Notes under the pieces: generated by a model
The model's input: the letters and a program-made list of their open reading frames with translations, nothing else
Databases searched by the model: none
Told to the model about the DNA's origin: nothing
Position numbers and translations under genes: made by a program
Assembly (NCBI RefSeq): GCF_002899675.1
Contig: NZ_PKUU01000008.1
Location: 124,001 to 188,000, forward strand
Length of the DNA stretch: 64,000 nucleotides
Direction: 5' to 3'
Source: Clostridium sp. chh4-2
GTDB lineage: Bacteria > Bacillota > Clostridia > Lachnospirales > Lachnospiraceae
Part shown: piece after piece, positions 42,718 to 51,769 of the stretch
Layout of the letters: each line of letters opens with the position of its first letter
Numbering within the stretch: the stretch's first letter is position 1

Positions 42718-42765
42718 AGAGAATATGAAATTTTTGTAAAAATTAATTAAAATTTCATATCCTCT
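42718..42765 (-). terminator. Intrinsic terminator of the DAHP synthase gene
   Basis: Read on the reverse strand, a perfect 12-bp stem (ATATGAAATTTT/AAAATTTCATAT) extended by AGAG/CTCT is followed by TTTTTCTTTT. It lies about 50 bases after the stop of the DAHP synthase gene. Confidence 0.75.
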
Positions 42766-42813
42766 AAGAATTTCGTTTATAAATCAGGAAACTCCGCCGC
42801 GTCAGGCAGTTCC

Positions 42814-43845
42814 TTATACAAGACCTTCGGCGATCTCATAGATCAGGCGCTCAGAATCTTCCCATCCCAGACATGGATCGGTGATGGATTTTCCGTAACA
42901 ATGTTCGCCAACCTTCTGGCCGCCCGGCTCGATATAGCTTTCGATCATAACGCCTTTGACAAAATTGCTGAGCTCTGCGGAATGGCGTCTGCTGTGAAGC
43001 ACTTCTTTTACAATACGAATCTGCTCCTGATACTGTTTGTTGGAATTGGAGTGGTTTGCGTCCACGATGCAGGCCGGATTCTTCAGATTTCTCTGGCTGT
43101 ATAAGTGGTGAAGCAGAATCAGGTCCTCGTAATGGTAGTTGGGCAGGCACTGGCCATGCTTATTCACCGCTCCCCTTAAAATGGTATGGGTCAGAGGGTT
43201 GCCCTCTGTCTTCACTTCCCAGCCGCGGAAGATAAAATCATGGCCCTGCTGAGCTGCAACCACGGAGTTGAGCATAACGGACAGGTCTCCGCTGGTAGGA
43301 TTCTTCATGCCGACAGGGACTTCACATCCGCTGACGGTTAAACGGTGCTGCTGGTTTTCAACCGAACGGGCGCCTACTGCGATATAGGACATCAGATCGG
43401 ACAGATAATTTAAGTTTTCCGGATAGAGCATCTCGTCCGCCGTGGTTAAGCCGGTTTCCTGGATAACCCGCATATGCATTCTGCGGATGGCTAAGATTCC
43501 CTCGTACATATCCGGTTTCTTCTCCGGATCGGGTTGGTGAACCATGCCTTTATAGCCTTCGCCTGTGGTTCTTGGCTTGTTGGTGTATACACGGGGGATA
43601 AGAATGAGCTTATCCTTAACCTTTTCCTGAACAGGAGCCAGGCGGCTGGTGTAATCGCAGACGGAGTCTTCGTTGTCTGCGGAACAAGGGCCGATTACGA
43701 CAATGAACTTATCACTTTCCCCTGTAAATACTTTTTTAATTTCTTCATCTCTTATCAGTTTCGCTGAAGCTACGTCCTTTGGAACCGGAAACTGTTCCCG
43801 GATTTCGTCCGGGGTTGGTAATTTATTAACGAATTGGAATCCCAT
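42814..43845 (-). CDS. 3-Deoxy-7-phosphoheptulonate (DAHP) synthase, class I
   Basis: A 343-residue AroF/G/H-type enzyme, the first step of the shikimate pathway: phosphoenolpyruvate plus erythrose 4-phosphate. Motifs include VVIGPCSADNEDSVCDYTSRL, RVYTNKPRTTGEGYKGM, ARSVENQQHR, GMKNPTSGDL and CIVDANHSNSNKQYQEQ. The metal-ligand cysteine and histidine residues are kept. GAGAGGGAAAA precedes the ATG. Monocistronic; whether it is feedback-inhibited by phenylalanine or tyrosine cannot be told here. Confidence 0.92.
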   Translation of the reverse strand: MGFQFVNKLPTPDEIREQFPVPKDVASAKLIRDEEIKKVFTGESDKFIVVIGPCSADNEDSVCDYTSRLAPVQEKVKDKLILIPRVYTNKPRTTGEGYKGMVHQPDPEKKPDMYEGILAIRRMHMRVIQETGLTTADEMLYPENLNYLSDLMSYIAVGARSVENQQHRLTVSGCEVPVGMKNPTSGDLSVMLNSVVAAQQGHDFIFRGWEVKTEGNPLTHTILRGAVNKHGQCLPNYHYEDLILLHHLYSQRNLKNPACIVDANHSNSNKQYQEQIRIVKEVLHSRRHSAELSNFVKGVMIESYIEPGGQKVGEHCYGKSITDPCLGWEDSERLIYEIAEGLV

Positions 43846-43938
43846 TTTTCCCTCTCATTCTTTCGCTGTGCCGTTATGGACCGCCCGGATTTCCAGAAAA
43901 AGAGGAAAATCTTACGGTCAATGTAAGCGAATCGTAAA

Positions 43939-43967
43939 TTGACTGGCATCTAACAACCCATTATAAT
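43939..43967 (+). promoter_or_regulatory. Sigma-A promoter of the lipoprotein-MBOAT-DHHW operon
   Basis: TTGACT (43939-43944), 17 bp, then a perfect TATAAT (43962-43967), with the first gene 46 bases downstream. Confidence 0.75.
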
Positions 43968-44012
43968 ATAAAAGTGTTGTTTCATCAATAATTTTTGAGG
44001 AGAATGTAAAGA

Positions 44013-44597
44013 ATGAAAAAATCGTATTTAATTGTACTGGCAGGCTTGATTGCAGTTTCAGTTACCGCATGCCAGCCAAAGACCACTCAGAATCAGGAAT
44101 CGTCTGCACAGGAGACTACTGTGGAGGCCTCTTCCGAAGAAGTGAAAAAAGACGTGGATATAAGTGAAATACAGAAAAAGATACAGGAAGCATATGGTGA
44201 GGCCTATATTCCAAGCATGGATTACGATGGGCAGGCCATGAATGATTTATTTGGAATCGGTGAGGATATGTATGAGCAGTATATCGCCCAGGGACCGATG
44301 ATCAGCGTCCATGTGGATACATTTGTAGCCGTAAAAGCTGCGGAAGGAAAGGCTGATGCGGTGGAAGAGGCGCTGACCGCTTACCGTGACAAACAGGTGA
44401 ATGATTCGGTTCAGTATCCTATGAATCTTCCTAAGGTTTCTTCCTCTCAGGTTGTGCGCCACGGGGATTATGTGTTCTTTGTGATGCTGGGAACTCCGGA
44501 TGAGGATGCGGAACTCAAAGGAGAAGAGGAAGCTTTGGAATCCGCGAAAAAGAATAATCAGATAGCCATTGATATTATCGACGGATTCTTTTCATAA
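44013..44597 (+). CDS. DUF4358 lipoprotein
   Basis: A 194-residue secreted lipoprotein: a type II signal peptide with lipobox VTAC (lipid on C20) followed by a low-complexity glutamate/serine linker. The globular domain has AVEEALTAYRDKQVNDSVQYP and VVRHGDYVFFVMLG, the DUF4358 pattern. Proteins of this type often sit beside MBOAT/DHHW genes in Clostridia, as here, and may hold the acylation complex at the membrane. TGAGGAGAATGTAAAGA precedes the ATG. Confidence 0.82.
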   Translation: MKKSYLIVLAGLIAVSVTACQPKTTQNQESSAQETTVEASSEEVKKDVDISEIQKKIQEAYGEAYIPSMDYDGQAMNDLFGIGEDMYEQYIAQGPMISVHVDTFVAVKAAEGKADAVEEALTAYRDKQVNDSVQYPMNLPKVSSSQVVRHGDYVFFVMLGTPDEDAELKGEEEALESAKKNNQIAIDIIDGFFS

Positions 44598-44613
44598 ATA
44601 AACAGGAGATCAT

Positions 44614-46002
44614 ATGGTATTCAGCAGCTTATTGTTTTTATTCCGGTTTTTGCCGGTGATGTTAATTGCATATTTCGCTGCGCCGGGGAGACTTCGCAAT
44701 GGGATTTTATTCCTTGGGAGTCTCTTCTTTTATGGCTGGGGCGAACCGGTTTATATCGTGCTTCTGCTGTTTTCAACGGCGGTGGATTTCACCCACGGCA
44801 AGCTGATCGGGCGGTTTAAGGAAGAGGGAAGGACTGCTTTTGCCCGGGCGGTTTTATTGTCCTCTGTGGTGATTAATCTGGGCTTATTGGGATTTTTTAA
44901 ATATTTTTCAGGGCTTCCTCTTCCGGTGGGGATTTCATTTTATACATTTCAGACCATGTCCTATACCATAGACGTATACCGGGGAAATGCGAAGGTACAG
45001 AATAATATCATCGCATTCGGCGCTTATGTGTCCATGTTCCCGCAGCTGATAGCCGGGCCTATCGTGCGCTACAGCACCATCGAAGAGGAACTGACGGGCA
45101 GGAAGGAAAGCGTATCCCAATTCGCGCTGGGTGTCCGGTATTTTGTGATCGGCCTTGGGAAAAAGGTGCTTTTAGCCAATCAGATGGGGGCGCTGTGGAC
45201 GGAGATTCAGGGTGTGATGCAGCCGGACCGTTCCGTTTTCATGGCCTGGATCGGTATTTTTGCATTTGGAATGCAGATTTATTATGATTTTTCCGGATAT
45301 TCGGATATGGCCGTGGGACTCGGCCATATGTTCGGATTTCATTTTCCTAAGAATTTCAACTATCCTTATATGGCTGAGAGCATCACGGATTTTTGGAGAA
45401 GATGGCATATTTCTCTGGGAACCTGGTTTAAGGAATACGTCTACATTCCGTTAGGCGGCAATAAAAAGGGGAAAATGAGGCAGGTCTTTAACATCATGAT
45501 TGTCTGGACGCTGACCGGAATCTGGCACGGCGCAGGGATGAATTATCTGCTGTGGGGCGTTTATTTCGGCGTGCTGCTTTTGATAGAAAAGCTGTTTTTG
45601 AACCGTTTTCTTGAGAAATGGCCCTCTTTGCTCCGCCATGGATATGCGATGTTTCTGGTGTATCTGGGCTGGGTATTGTTTGTACATGAGGACATGGGGG
45701 CGGGAATCCGGTTCCTGGGAGAATTGTTCGGGTCAGGAGTTTCCTTAAAGGCCACGGGACGGACCTGGTATCTGTTTTGGTCCAATCTGCCGTTAATGAT
45801 CTGCTGCGCGGCCGGAGCTACCGGCTGTATGAGCCGGATCGCGGGACGGCTGTCCGGAATTGCAGGGGATGGGGAGATTGAAGAAGGTCTCTCTCTGCAA
45901 AAAGGTCTGGCCATATCTCTGTTTGCGGCGGCGGTTCTCATCGTAACCACCGCTTATCTGGTAAATGCAGGGTATAATCCATTCCTGTATTTCCGTTTTT
46001 AA
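44614..46002 (+). CDS. MBOAT-family O-acyltransferase
   Basis: A 462-residue polytopic membrane enzyme of the AlgI/DltB branch, which passes acyl groups across the membrane to an exported polysaccharide. About ten hydrophobic helices are present. Family motifs are YTFQTMSYTIDVYRG, PQLIAGPIVRY, YYDFSGYSDMAVGLG, NFNYPYMAESITDFWRRWHISLG and the catalytic histidine in TGIWHGAGMNYLLWG. AACAGGAGATCAT precedes the ATG. It starts 17 bases after the lipoprotein gene and is followed by the DHHW partner 13 bases later. Confidence 0.92.
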   Translation: MVFSSLLFLFRFLPVMLIAYFAAPGRLRNGILFLGSLFFYGWGEPVYIVLLLFSTAVDFTHGKLIGRFKEEGRTAFARAVLLSSVVINLGLLGFFKYFSGLPLPVGISFYTFQTMSYTIDVYRGNAKVQNNIIAFGAYVSMFPQLIAGPIVRYSTIEEELTGRKESVSQFALGVRYFVIGLGKKVLLANQMGALWTEIQGVMQPDRSVFMAWIGIFAFGMQIYYDFSGYSDMAVGLGHMFGFHFPKNFNYPYMAESITDFWRRWHISLGTWFKEYVYIPLGGNKKGKMRQVFNIMIVWTLTGIWHGAGMNYLLWGVYFGVLLLIEKLFLNRFLEKWPSLLRHGYAMFLVYLGWVLFVHEDMGAGIRFLGELFGSGVSLKATGRTWYLFWSNLPLMICCAAGATGCMSRIAGRLSGIAGDGEIEEGLSLQKGLAISLFAAAVLIVTTAYLVNAGYNPFLYFRF

Positions 46003-46015
46003 GGAGGTGAAGCGG

Positions 46016-47185
46016 ATGAATAAAAGCGGCAGCAGGCTGATAACAGGAGTGTTTCTGGTCTTTTTGCTGGGCGTATCGGCGGCCGGTATTTTCTGGCCTG
46101 AGAAAGGCTTTTCCCAGTCGGAAAACCGGTATCTGCAGAAAAAGCCGGAATTTTCCCTGCAAAGCCTGGCGGACGGAAGTTATGGGAAAGCGTATGAAGC
46201 CTACTTAGGGGATCAGTTTCCTATGAGGGATCATTGGGTCGGCCTTAAAGTGAGGGTGGAGCAGGCCCAGCTCAGACGGGACGTAAACGGCGTTTATCTG
46301 GCAAAGGACGGATATCTGATCGAGAAGTTTGAGAGGGAGGACCTGGAAGGTGGGCAGCTTGACAAGAACCTGGACGCAGTGGCGAAGTTTGCTTCACGCA
46401 TGGAAATGGAGCTGGGGCAGAACCGGGTGCGGGTGATGATGGTTCCGTCCGCATCTCAGATTTTAACGGATAAGCTGCCTCGGTTTGCAGCACCTTATGA
46501 CCAGGAAATCATTATACGGAATATGGAAGAAAAGCTTTTGGAAGAAGGGGCCGGAAAAGAAATGATGGTGCCGGTTCTGAGTTGGCTGGACAGCCATAAT
46601 GAAGAAGATATCTTTTACAGAACCGACCATCATTGGACGGCAGAAGGCGCTTATTACGGATATCAGGCATGGGCGCAGTCCATGGGCATGGAACCTTGGG
46701 GAAAAGATAAGTTTACCGTGGAAACGGTATCGGAGGATTTTCTGGGCACTGTGTATTCCAAAGTGAACGTGACAACCCGCCCGGACAGCATACAGCTTTT
46801 TCTGCCGAAGGAGGAACAGGAATATCAGGTGACCTACGACGGTCTTCCAAAGGTATACGACAGCCTGTACAGTTTAAAGGCGCTGGAGGGGAAGGATCAG
46901 TATGCGGTCTATCTGGACGGGAACCATGGACTGACCGTGATTCAGAACCAGTCGTTACAGAACGAAGGGAGAAAGCTTTTAATTGTAAAGGATTCTTTTG
47001 CCCACAGCTTTGCACCTTTTGCAGCCAACCATTTTGAGACGGTTTATATGGTGGATTTAAGGTATTTCAATGCGGGAATAGAAGGATTTCTAAAGGAAAA
47101 CGGGGTGACCAATCTTTTGATTTTATATCAGATTCCAGGCTTTTCAACCGAAACCACGGTGAGCAAGCTTTTGTGGCAGGGTTAA
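46016..47185 (+). CDS. DHHW-family extracytoplasmic protein (AlgX/AlgJ-like)
   Basis: A 389-residue protein anchored by an N-terminal helix (about 8-27). The hallmark RTDHHWTAEGAYYGYQAW stretch near residue 202 is the DHHW motif, and SFAHSFAPFAANHFETVYMVDLRYFN follows; both fit the SGNH-like AlgJ/AlgX fold that receives acyl groups from an MBOAT partner and adds them to polymer. AAGGAGGTGAAGCGG precedes the ATG at 46016; an in-frame start inside the MBOAT gene lacks a ribosome site. It closes the operon. Confidence 0.88.
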   Translation: MNKSGSRLITGVFLVFLLGVSAAGIFWPEKGFSQSENRYLQKKPEFSLQSLADGSYGKAYEAYLGDQFPMRDHWVGLKVRVEQAQLRRDVNGVYLAKDGYLIEKFEREDLEGGQLDKNLDAVAKFASRMEMELGQNRVRVMMVPSASQILTDKLPRFAAPYDQEIIIRNMEEKLLEEGAGKEMMVPVLSWLDSHNEEDIFYRTDHHWTAEGAYYGYQAWAQSMGMEPWGKDKFTVETVSEDFLGTVYSKVNVTTRPDSIQLFLPKEEQEYQVTYDGLPKVYDSLYSLKALEGKDQYAVYLDGNHGLTVIQNQSLQNEGRKLLIVKDSFAHSFAPFAANHFETVYMVDLRYFNAGIEGFLKENGVTNLLILYQIPGFSTETTVSKLLWQG

Positions 47186-47210
47186 CATTTCCGGAAATCT
47201 ATGCTAGAAT
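47182..47210 (+). promoter_or_regulatory. Sigma-A promoter of topB
   Basis: TTAACA (47182-47187), 17 bp, TAGAAT (47205-47210). The first base of the -35 box lies within the DHHW stop codon region, so spacing between the two genes is tight. Confidence 0.65.
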
Positions 47211-47235
47211 GAAGTGGATAGTGAGGAGGATTTGA

Positions 47236-49434
47236 ATGAAATCATTGGTTATTGCGGAAAAACCTTCGGTAGCCCGGGACATCGCCCGCGTGCTCAAATG
47301 CGGCCAGAAGGGAAATGGTTATATAGAAGGAAGCCAGTACATCGTCACCTGGGGCTTGGGCCACCTAGTGACCCTGGCTGATCCGGAGGATTATGATACG
47401 AAATATAAAGAATGGAAGATGGATCATCTTCCGATGATACCTAAGGAATTTAAGCTGGAAGTCATCAAACAGACCACAAAGCAGTACCAGGCGGTGAAAT
47501 CCCAGATTCACAGAAAAGATGTGGGACAGATCATCATTGCCACGGATGCGGGAAGAGAAGGGGAACTGGTGGCCCGGCTGATTCTTAAAAAAGCAGGAAG
47601 CCAGAAGCCGTTAAAGCGCCTCTGGATTTCTTCTGTTACGGATAAGGCCATCCGGGAAGGGTTTGCCCATCTGAAGGATGGAAAGGAATATGAAAGTCTG
47701 TATGACGCCGCCATGTGCAGGGCGGAAGCGGACTGGCTGGTTGGAATCAACGCCACCAGGGCGCTGACCTGCAAATACAACGCCCAGCTTTCCTGCGGCC
47801 GCGTTCAGACACCGACTTTGGCCATGATCGCAAAAAGGGAAGCGCAGATCAGGGAATTTAAGCCTCAGCCCTATTACGGAATCGGCGCGAAAAGCTTAAA
47901 CCCGGCCCTGTCTTTAACCTGGCAGGATAAAAAGACGAAAAGCAGCCGGTCTTTCGATAAAGAGAGGATGGAAACCTTATTCCGTTCCCTTCAGGGAGAG
48001 AGTGCGGTTGTCACTGAGATTAAGAAAGTGCCGAAAAAATCATTTGCCCCCATGCTCTATGATCTGACGGAGCTTCAAAGGGACGCCAACAAGCGGTTTG
48101 ACTATTCGGCGAAGGAAACGCTCAATATCATGCAGAGGCTTTATGAAAACCATAAGGTGCTCACCTATCCCAGAACGGATTCCAGATATTTGAGCAGCGA
48201 TATTGTGCCCACATTGAAGGAAAGGCTGGATGCCTGCGGGGTGGGGCCTTACAGAAAGCTGGCCGGAAAACTGATGCAGACTACATTTTCCACAAAAGCG
48301 GCATATGTAAATGACAGCAAAGTATCCGATCATCATGCCATTATTCCGACGGAGCAGTTTGTCCAGCTGGATCATATGACCATTGACGAGCGGAGAATCT
48401 ACGACCTGGTGGTGCGCCGGTTCCTGGCCGTTCTGTATCCTGCATACGAATACGAGCAGACGACTATGACGTGTTCAATCGGAGGCGAGGACTTTACGGC
48501 CCGTGGTGCGATTGTAAAGAGCCTGGGCTGGAAGGCCGTTTATGAAGGGGAAGCGGAGGACGAGGATGAGGAAGAAGACGTAAAAAGCCAGACACTTCCT
48601 GATCTGAAAAAGGGACAGAAGATTTCAGGGCTCCAGTTCCGTCTGACAGAGGGGAAAACGAAGCCTCCGGCTCCATTTACGGAAGCCACCCTTTTATCCG
48701 CCATGGAAAATCCCAGCGCTTACTTGGAAAACCAGGATAAAGCCATGGCAAAGACCTTGGGCGAGACCGGGGGACTGGGCACGGTTGCCACCAGAGCGGA
48801 TATTATTGAAAAATTATTTTCCAGTTTCCTGCTTGAAAGGCGGGGAAAGGATATCTATCTTACGGGAAAGGCAAAACAGCTGTTAGAGCTGGTTCCGGAA
48901 GATCTGAAGAAACCGGAGATGACGGCAGACTGGGAAATGCGCCTGTCAAAGATCGCCAAAGGAAGCCTGAGGCGGGATACTTTTATGAAGGACATCCGCG
49001 GCTATTCCGGTGGACTGATCGAGCAGATTAAAACAGGAAACGGAACTTTCCGCCACGATAACCTTACTAACACCAAATGTCCCCAGTGCGGAAAGCGTAT
49101 GCTGTCCGTTAAAGGAAAGAACAGCGAGATGCTGGTCTGTCAGGACCGGGAATGCGGCTACAGGGAAAACGTTGCCAGAACCAGCAATGCCAGATGCCCA
49201 AACTGCCATAAAAAGATGGAACTGCGGGGAAAAGGCGACAGCCAGATCTTCGTATGCAAATGCGGCTATAAAGAAAAACTGACATCCTTCCAGGAACGCC
49301 GGAAAAAAGAGGGCGCAGGCGTGACAAAGCGCGACGTGGCCGCATACTTAAACAAGCAGAAAAAGGAAGCCGAAGAGCCCATCAACAATGCATTTGCCGC
49401 CGCCTTCGCCAAGATTAACCTGGATGAAAAATAA
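47236..49434 (+). CDS. topB: DNA topoisomerase III
   Basis: A 732-residue type IA topoisomerase acting in decatenation. The TOPRIM start MKSLVIAEKPSVARDIARVL is followed by ATDAGREGEL (acidic metal site), NAQLSCGRVQTPTLAMI, and the active-site tyrosine in TYPRTDSRYLSSD near residue 310. The C-terminus has two zinc-ribbon-like units (CPQCGKRML...CQDRECGY and CPNCHKKM...CKCGY), more than the E. coli protein carries. AGTGAGGAGGATTTGA precedes the ATG. Monocistronic. Confidence 0.93.
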   Translation: MKSLVIAEKPSVARDIARVLKCGQKGNGYIEGSQYIVTWGLGHLVTLADPEDYDTKYKEWKMDHLPMIPKEFKLEVIKQTTKQYQAVKSQIHRKDVGQIIIATDAGREGELVARLILKKAGSQKPLKRLWISSVTDKAIREGFAHLKDGKEYESLYDAAMCRAEADWLVGINATRALTCKYNAQLSCGRVQTPTLAMIAKREAQIREFKPQPYYGIGAKSLNPALSLTWQDKKTKSSRSFDKERMETLFRSLQGESAVVTEIKKVPKKSFAPMLYDLTELQRDANKRFDYSAKETLNIMQRLYENHKVLTYPRTDSRYLSSDIVPTLKERLDACGVGPYRKLAGKLMQTTFSTKAAYVNDSKVSDHHAIIPTEQFVQLDHMTIDERRIYDLVVRRFLAVLYPAYEYEQTTMTCSIGGEDFTARGAIVKSLGWKAVYEGEAEDEDEEEDVKSQTLPDLKKGQKISGLQFRLTEGKTKPPAPFTEATLLSAMENPSAYLENQDKAMAKTLGETGGLGTVATRADIIEKLFSSFLLERRGKDIYLTGKAKQLLELVPEDLKKPEMTADWEMRLSKIAKGSLRRDTFMKDIRGYSGGLIEQIKTGNGTFRHDNLTNTKCPQCGKRMLSVKGKNSEMLVCQDRECGYRENVARTSNARCPNCHKKMELRGKGDSQIFVCKCGYKEKLTSFQERRKKEGAGVTKRDVAAYLNKQKKEAEEPINNAFAAAFAKINLDEK

Positions 49435-49476
49435 AGCAAAGCCCATTTCAAATGATGAAAAGAGGAGGATAAGAAA

Positions 49477-49947
49477 ATGAATTCAGATTACATCACATTT
49501 ACGATCCGCGAAAAGAAAAATATAGCCCTCATAGCCCACGACAATGAAAAACCAAAACTGATCGAGTGGTGCAAAGAGCACAGCGATATCCTGAAAAATC
49601 ACAAACTATACGGAACCGGTACAACTGCCAGGCTGATCACAGAAAAAACCGGCCTCACCGTAAAAGGCTACAACAGCGGCCCCTTAGGCGGCGACCAGCA
49701 GATCGGAGCCAAAATCGTGGAAGGCGTCATCGATTTCGTCATCTTCTTCTCCGACCCCCTGACCGCCCAACCCCACGACCCAGACGTAAAAGCCCTGATG
49801 CGAATCGCCCAGGTCTACGACATCCCGATGGCCATCAACAAAGCCACCGCCGATTTCATGATCAAATCCCAATACATGCAGACCACCTATGATCATGAAG
49901 TCATCAACTTCAAAAAGAATGTACAAGACCGGGCCGACAATATGTAG
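49477..49947 (+). CDS. mgsA: Methylglyoxal synthase
   Basis: A 156-residue enzyme turning dihydroxyacetone phosphate into methylglyoxal, a glycolytic by-pass when phosphate is scarce. Visible are the AHDNEKPKLIEW substrate loop (20-31), YGTGTTARLI, GPLGGDQQIG (catalytic aspartate at 73), and SDPLTAQPHDPDVKALMRIA. AGAGGAGGATAAGAAA precedes the ATG. Codon third positions are strikingly C-rich compared with neighbours, which opens a long arginine-rich frame on the same strand. Two terminators follow. Confidence 0.93.
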   Translation: MNSDYITFTIREKKNIALIAHDNEKPKLIEWCKEHSDILKNHKLYGTGTTARLITEKTGLTVKGYNSGPLGGDQQIGAKIVEGVIDFVIFFSDPLTAQPHDPDVKALMRIAQVYDIPMAINKATADFMIKSQYMQTTYDHEVINFKKNVQDRADNM

Positions 49948-50004
49948 GCTATCGGCTATATTCTAAATTAGTTGTCTGCCCCCAAATAATCATTCTAAAA
50001 TATT

Positions 50005-50046
50005 CGGCTCCGCAAATTATCCTAAAGGATTCCATTTGCAGAGCCG
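50005..50046 (+). terminator. First terminator after mgsA
   Basis: CGGCTC.GCAAAT and ATTTGC.GAGCCG pair around a loop with ATCCTAAAGGAT, followed by TCTTTTAT. Confidence 0.75.
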
Positions 50047-50061
50047 TCTTTTATATCATTT

Positions 50062-50107
50062 CCTACCAAATCACGTATAAACTGGTGATGTGGTAGGTCT
50101 TTTTATT
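50062..50107. terminator. Second terminator after mgsA
   Basis: CCTACCA.ATCAC and GTGAT.TGGTAGG (12 pairs, one mismatch) are followed by TCTTTTTATT. Two strong stops in series after one gene suggest that the AT-rich TetR/nitroreductase segment was inserted beside an existing gene boundary. Confidence 0.65.
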
Positions 50108-50232
50108 GTGTTAATAATTTCTTACAGAGTTTAGCTTGATTATTCAATAATTTTTTCAATGAGTTCATCAATAGGAAACTAGTGACTCTGTGGCATTGGA
50201 AATGTTATTTTCCAACAATTCTAAAACCTACA

Positions 50233-50832
50233 TCAAGTAGAGAGCATTTTCAAAATATTTTCTTTAACTTGCTCTTTTATGATTTCAAAGCTTAATCCGT
50301 TATGTGAAAATGAGGTTTTCTCCTGCCGTAGTGCGTCAATCAATATACAAGAAGTATATACTTTTTCAAGCAGATTGTCGCAAGCAATTCCTCTGCTTTT
50401 CAATATCAAGGTTATATTCGAAAAATAGGTATTTTCAAGGTTTGAAAAATGGCGATTGATTTCATCATCATCCACTATCATTAAACGCAGTTGAACAAGT
50501 ACATGGTTTGATTTTGAATAAAGATTAATATATGCGTTTATCCATTCTTCAATAAACGCAGGCAGATCAAGTGCTTGTGGTAAGTCGGTTAGTTGGCACA
50601 GTAAAGCAGATGAAATCGTATCAAGGTATTGGTGAAATGCCTCGATAAAAATCTCTCGTTTATCCGCAAAATAGCTATACAAAGCCCCTGTTGATACTCC
50701 GGCACATTTGGCGATTTCCGCGGTATTTGCTTTATAGTATCCATTTTTACAGAACAATTCAAAACCGGCCTTTAATATCTTCTCTCGCTTTTCTATTGAG
50801 CGTTTTTGCGTAGGTATTCTTGTTTTTGCCAT
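50233..50832 (-). CDS. TetR/AcrR-family regulator
   Basis: About 199 residues. The N-terminal helix-turn-helix is typical (KREKILKAGFELFCKNGYYKANTAEIAKCAGVSTGALYSYFADKREIF, about 14-61); the rest is a helical ligand domain. The ATG at 50832 has GGGAGGTGACCTG before it; upstream in-frame starts have no ribosome site. It is divergent from a nitroreductase gene, which it probably represses. Base composition is visibly more AT-rich than most of the window, as in its partner. Confidence 0.87.
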   Translation of the reverse strand: MAKTRIPTQKRSIEKREKILKAGFELFCKNGYYKANTAEIAKCAGVSTGALYSYFADKREIFIEAFHQYLDTISSALLCQLTDLPQALDLPAFIEEWINAYINLYSKSNHVLVQLRLMIVDDDEINRHFSNLENTYFSNITLILKSRGIACDNLLEKVYTSCILIDALRQEKTSFSHNGLSFEIIKEQVKENILKMLST

Positions 50833-50913
50833 CAGGTCACCTCCCATGCCTTTCTTCATTATAACGGGCGGTTTTTGAAAGGTCAATAAAAACAAGAAAT
50901 ATTATTCGTATTA

Positions 50914-50942
50914 TTGACACAGTTACAAGGGTGTGATAATAT
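50914..50942 (+). promoter_or_regulatory. Promoter of the nitroreductase gene
   Basis: TTGACA (50914-50919), 17 bp, TAATAT (50937-50942). ATTATTCGTATTATTG upstream and ATAAGAATACGAAATACTG downstream form spaced, partly inverted elements (TTCGTATT/GAATACGAA) that could be the TetR operator flanking the promoter. Confidence 0.7.
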
Positions 50943-50982
50943 AAGAATACGAAATACTGTTCATGTTTTGGGAGATATATAT

Positions 50983-51510
50983 ATGGAGTTTTTAGAATTG
51001 GCAAAAAAGCGGTGTACCACACGAGGGTTTAGTGATATGCCTATACCGGAAGAACACCTACAAAAAATACTTCTGGCAAGTCGGGTAGCGCCGAGTGCCT
51101 GCAATCGCCAGCCGCAAAGAATTATCGTTGTCCGCACACCGGAAAATCTCTTAAAAATCCAAAAGGCATACAAGACGTTTGGTTCCTCTTGCGTTCTTAT
51201 CGTATGCAGAGATAGACGAAACGAGTTAATTCGCCCTTATGATAATAAATGCTCCGGGGATTTGGACATTGGTATTGTCTGCGATCACATGATGTTAGAA
51301 GCAAGAGAATTGGAAATTGGAAGTGTGATGGTCGGTCTATTTGATCCCGCTATTATCAAAAAAGATTTCATTTTGCCGGAATACATAGTACCTACAGCAT
51401 TACTAATGCTTGGCTATCCTGCAGATGGCTTTTTAAGTGCAGAGCGTCATCAGACAGAACGGAAACCTTTGTATGATACGGTTATGTTTGAATGTTATAA
51501 CGAAAAATAG
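50983..51510 (+). CDS. Nitroreductase-family protein
   Basis: A 175-residue FMN reductase: AKKRCTTRGFSDMPIP and ASRVAPSACNRQPQRIIVV are the family's FMN-binding segments, and VPTALLMLGYPADGF its C-terminal one. Shorter than the nitroreductase at 25517 and not closely similar. GGGAGATATATAT precedes the ATG at 50983. It is divergent from the TetR gene and probably belongs to an inducible detoxification pair. Confidence 0.86.
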   Translation: MEFLELAKKRCTTRGFSDMPIPEEHLQKILLASRVAPSACNRQPQRIIVVRTPENLLKIQKAYKTFGSSCVLIVCRDRRNELIRPYDNKCSGDLDIGIVCDHMMLEARELEIGSVMVGLFDPAIIKKDFILPEYIVPTALLMLGYPADGFLSAERHQTERKPLYDTVMFECYNEK

Positions 51511-51625
51511 ATTGTGGAAGTTTTTGAAACCGGTTAAAAAAAGTCAATTCCTGTCTACGGGATATTGCGACCATCAAGAGGAACTCACACATCATCATAT
51601 ATGCCTTGTTGCATCATATGGCATA

Positions 51626-51662
51626 GCCGCCTGTTCAGTTTTGCGCTGCATAGGCGGTTTTT
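51626..51662 (+). terminator. Terminator after the nitroreductase segment
   Basis: CCGCCTGTTCAG and CTGCATAGGCGG pair imperfectly around TTTTGCG and are followed by TTTTTG. It lies 116 bases after the nitroreductase stop and marks the end of the AT-rich segment. Confidence 0.65.
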
Positions 51663-51734
51663 GTTATAGCCCTCATTCCTGGGTGAGTAACGCCCTCTCC
51701 CCAATAAATTTTTATATTTATAGTTGCACTTGGC

Positions 51735-51763
51735 TTGGAAAGCTGATATGCTGGTGGTATAAA
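51735..51763 (+). promoter_or_regulatory. Promoter of the mgtE leader
   Basis: TTGGAA (51735-51740), 17 bp, TATAAA (51758-51763). Transcription should start near 51770, giving a leader of about 270 bases before mgtE. Confidence 0.65.
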
Positions 51764-51769
51764 AGCAGA

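Noticed and set aside
49566..49892. 108-residue arginine-rich frame inside mgsA
   Set aside because: It arises from the C-rich codons of mgsA and has no start signals.
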